44,124 nucleotides of DNA from an uncultured Clostridia bacterium (lineage in GTDB: Bacteria > Bacillota > Clostridia > Christensenellales > Borkfalkiaceae): assembly GCA_947625095.1 (NCBI GenBank), contig CANQMX010000014.1, forward strand, positions 1 to 44,124, given 5' to 3'. Positions 44,124 to 44,124 of the stretch are shown here, one piece after another. Positions within the stretch are counted from its first letter, which is position 1, and every line of letters starts with the position of its first letter. Under the pieces are notes generated by a model. The model made no database searches, was not told where the DNA came from, and saw only the letters and a list, made by a program, of their open reading frames with translations. The position numbers and the translations under genes are program-made.

Positions 44124-44124
44124 A

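Overview
The window looks like a chromosomal segment of a gut-associated member of the Bacillota, class Clostridia; Christensenellales or Borkfalkia-like relatives are my best guess. The reasons are a fairly GC-rich genome with classic TTGACA-N17-TATAAT promoters, strong AGGAGG ribosome sites, tRNA genes with encoded CCA ends, an ECF-transporter module joined to truA, and a choloylglycine (bile salt) hydrolase. There is no phage, insertion sequence or CRISPR array. The taxonomy is inference from gene content, not from a marker-gene comparison.

Layout. 1-6060: a minus-strand operon encodes an ABC ATPase, an ABC-2-type permease and a 1036-residue Ig-repeat/beta-helix surface protein. A related promoter at the extreme left points out of the window. 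6192-7310: a monocistronic bile salt hydrolase-like gene. 7320-9961: minus-strand mnmE, a LysR regulator and a small unknown protein. 10072-14444: minus-strand ecfA1-ecfA2-ecfT-truA-membrane protein, coupled by ATGA overlaps. 14517-15714: a divergent, apparently leaderless GNAT-like gene. 16142-29570: a second minus-strand ABC ATPase / permease / giant Ig-repeat surface-protein operon. Its last gene would encode about 3593 residues but is cut by one in-frame TAA at 22711-22713. 29750-31080: a dense mosaic of palindromic intergenic repeats. 31194-34962: a GH3 and GH13 glycosidase operon, divergent from an M18 aminopeptidase (35077-36315). 36320-36880: another repeat mosaic. 36882-38285: aspartate ammonia-lyase. 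38573-44123: five tRNA genes (Val, Ala, Ala, Thr, Ser) interleaved with a small unknown protein, a MacB/FtsX-type ABC exporter pair and an ArsB/NhaD-like ion transporter.

The most interesting signal is the pair of paralogous operons that couple an ABC-2 exporter to a very large, N-terminally anchored Ig/beta-helix surface protein. Their promoters, and a third one at the left edge, share a TGACWGAA-N5-TTGACA block. In two of the three the -35/-10 spacer is 19 nt and carries an uninterrupted C run (11 and 9 nt on the plus strand), as expected for a phase-variable promoter. The giant protein has tandem modules of about 300 residues with DNA identities of up to 101 bp between modules, and a nonsense mutation in a codon that is CAA in sister modules. 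Together this suggests a variable cell-surface system whose function is unknown.

The intergenic mosaics are a second theme. Four copies of a hairpin element carry compensatory base changes in the stem, and related elements lie at the 3' ends of operons in both orientations.
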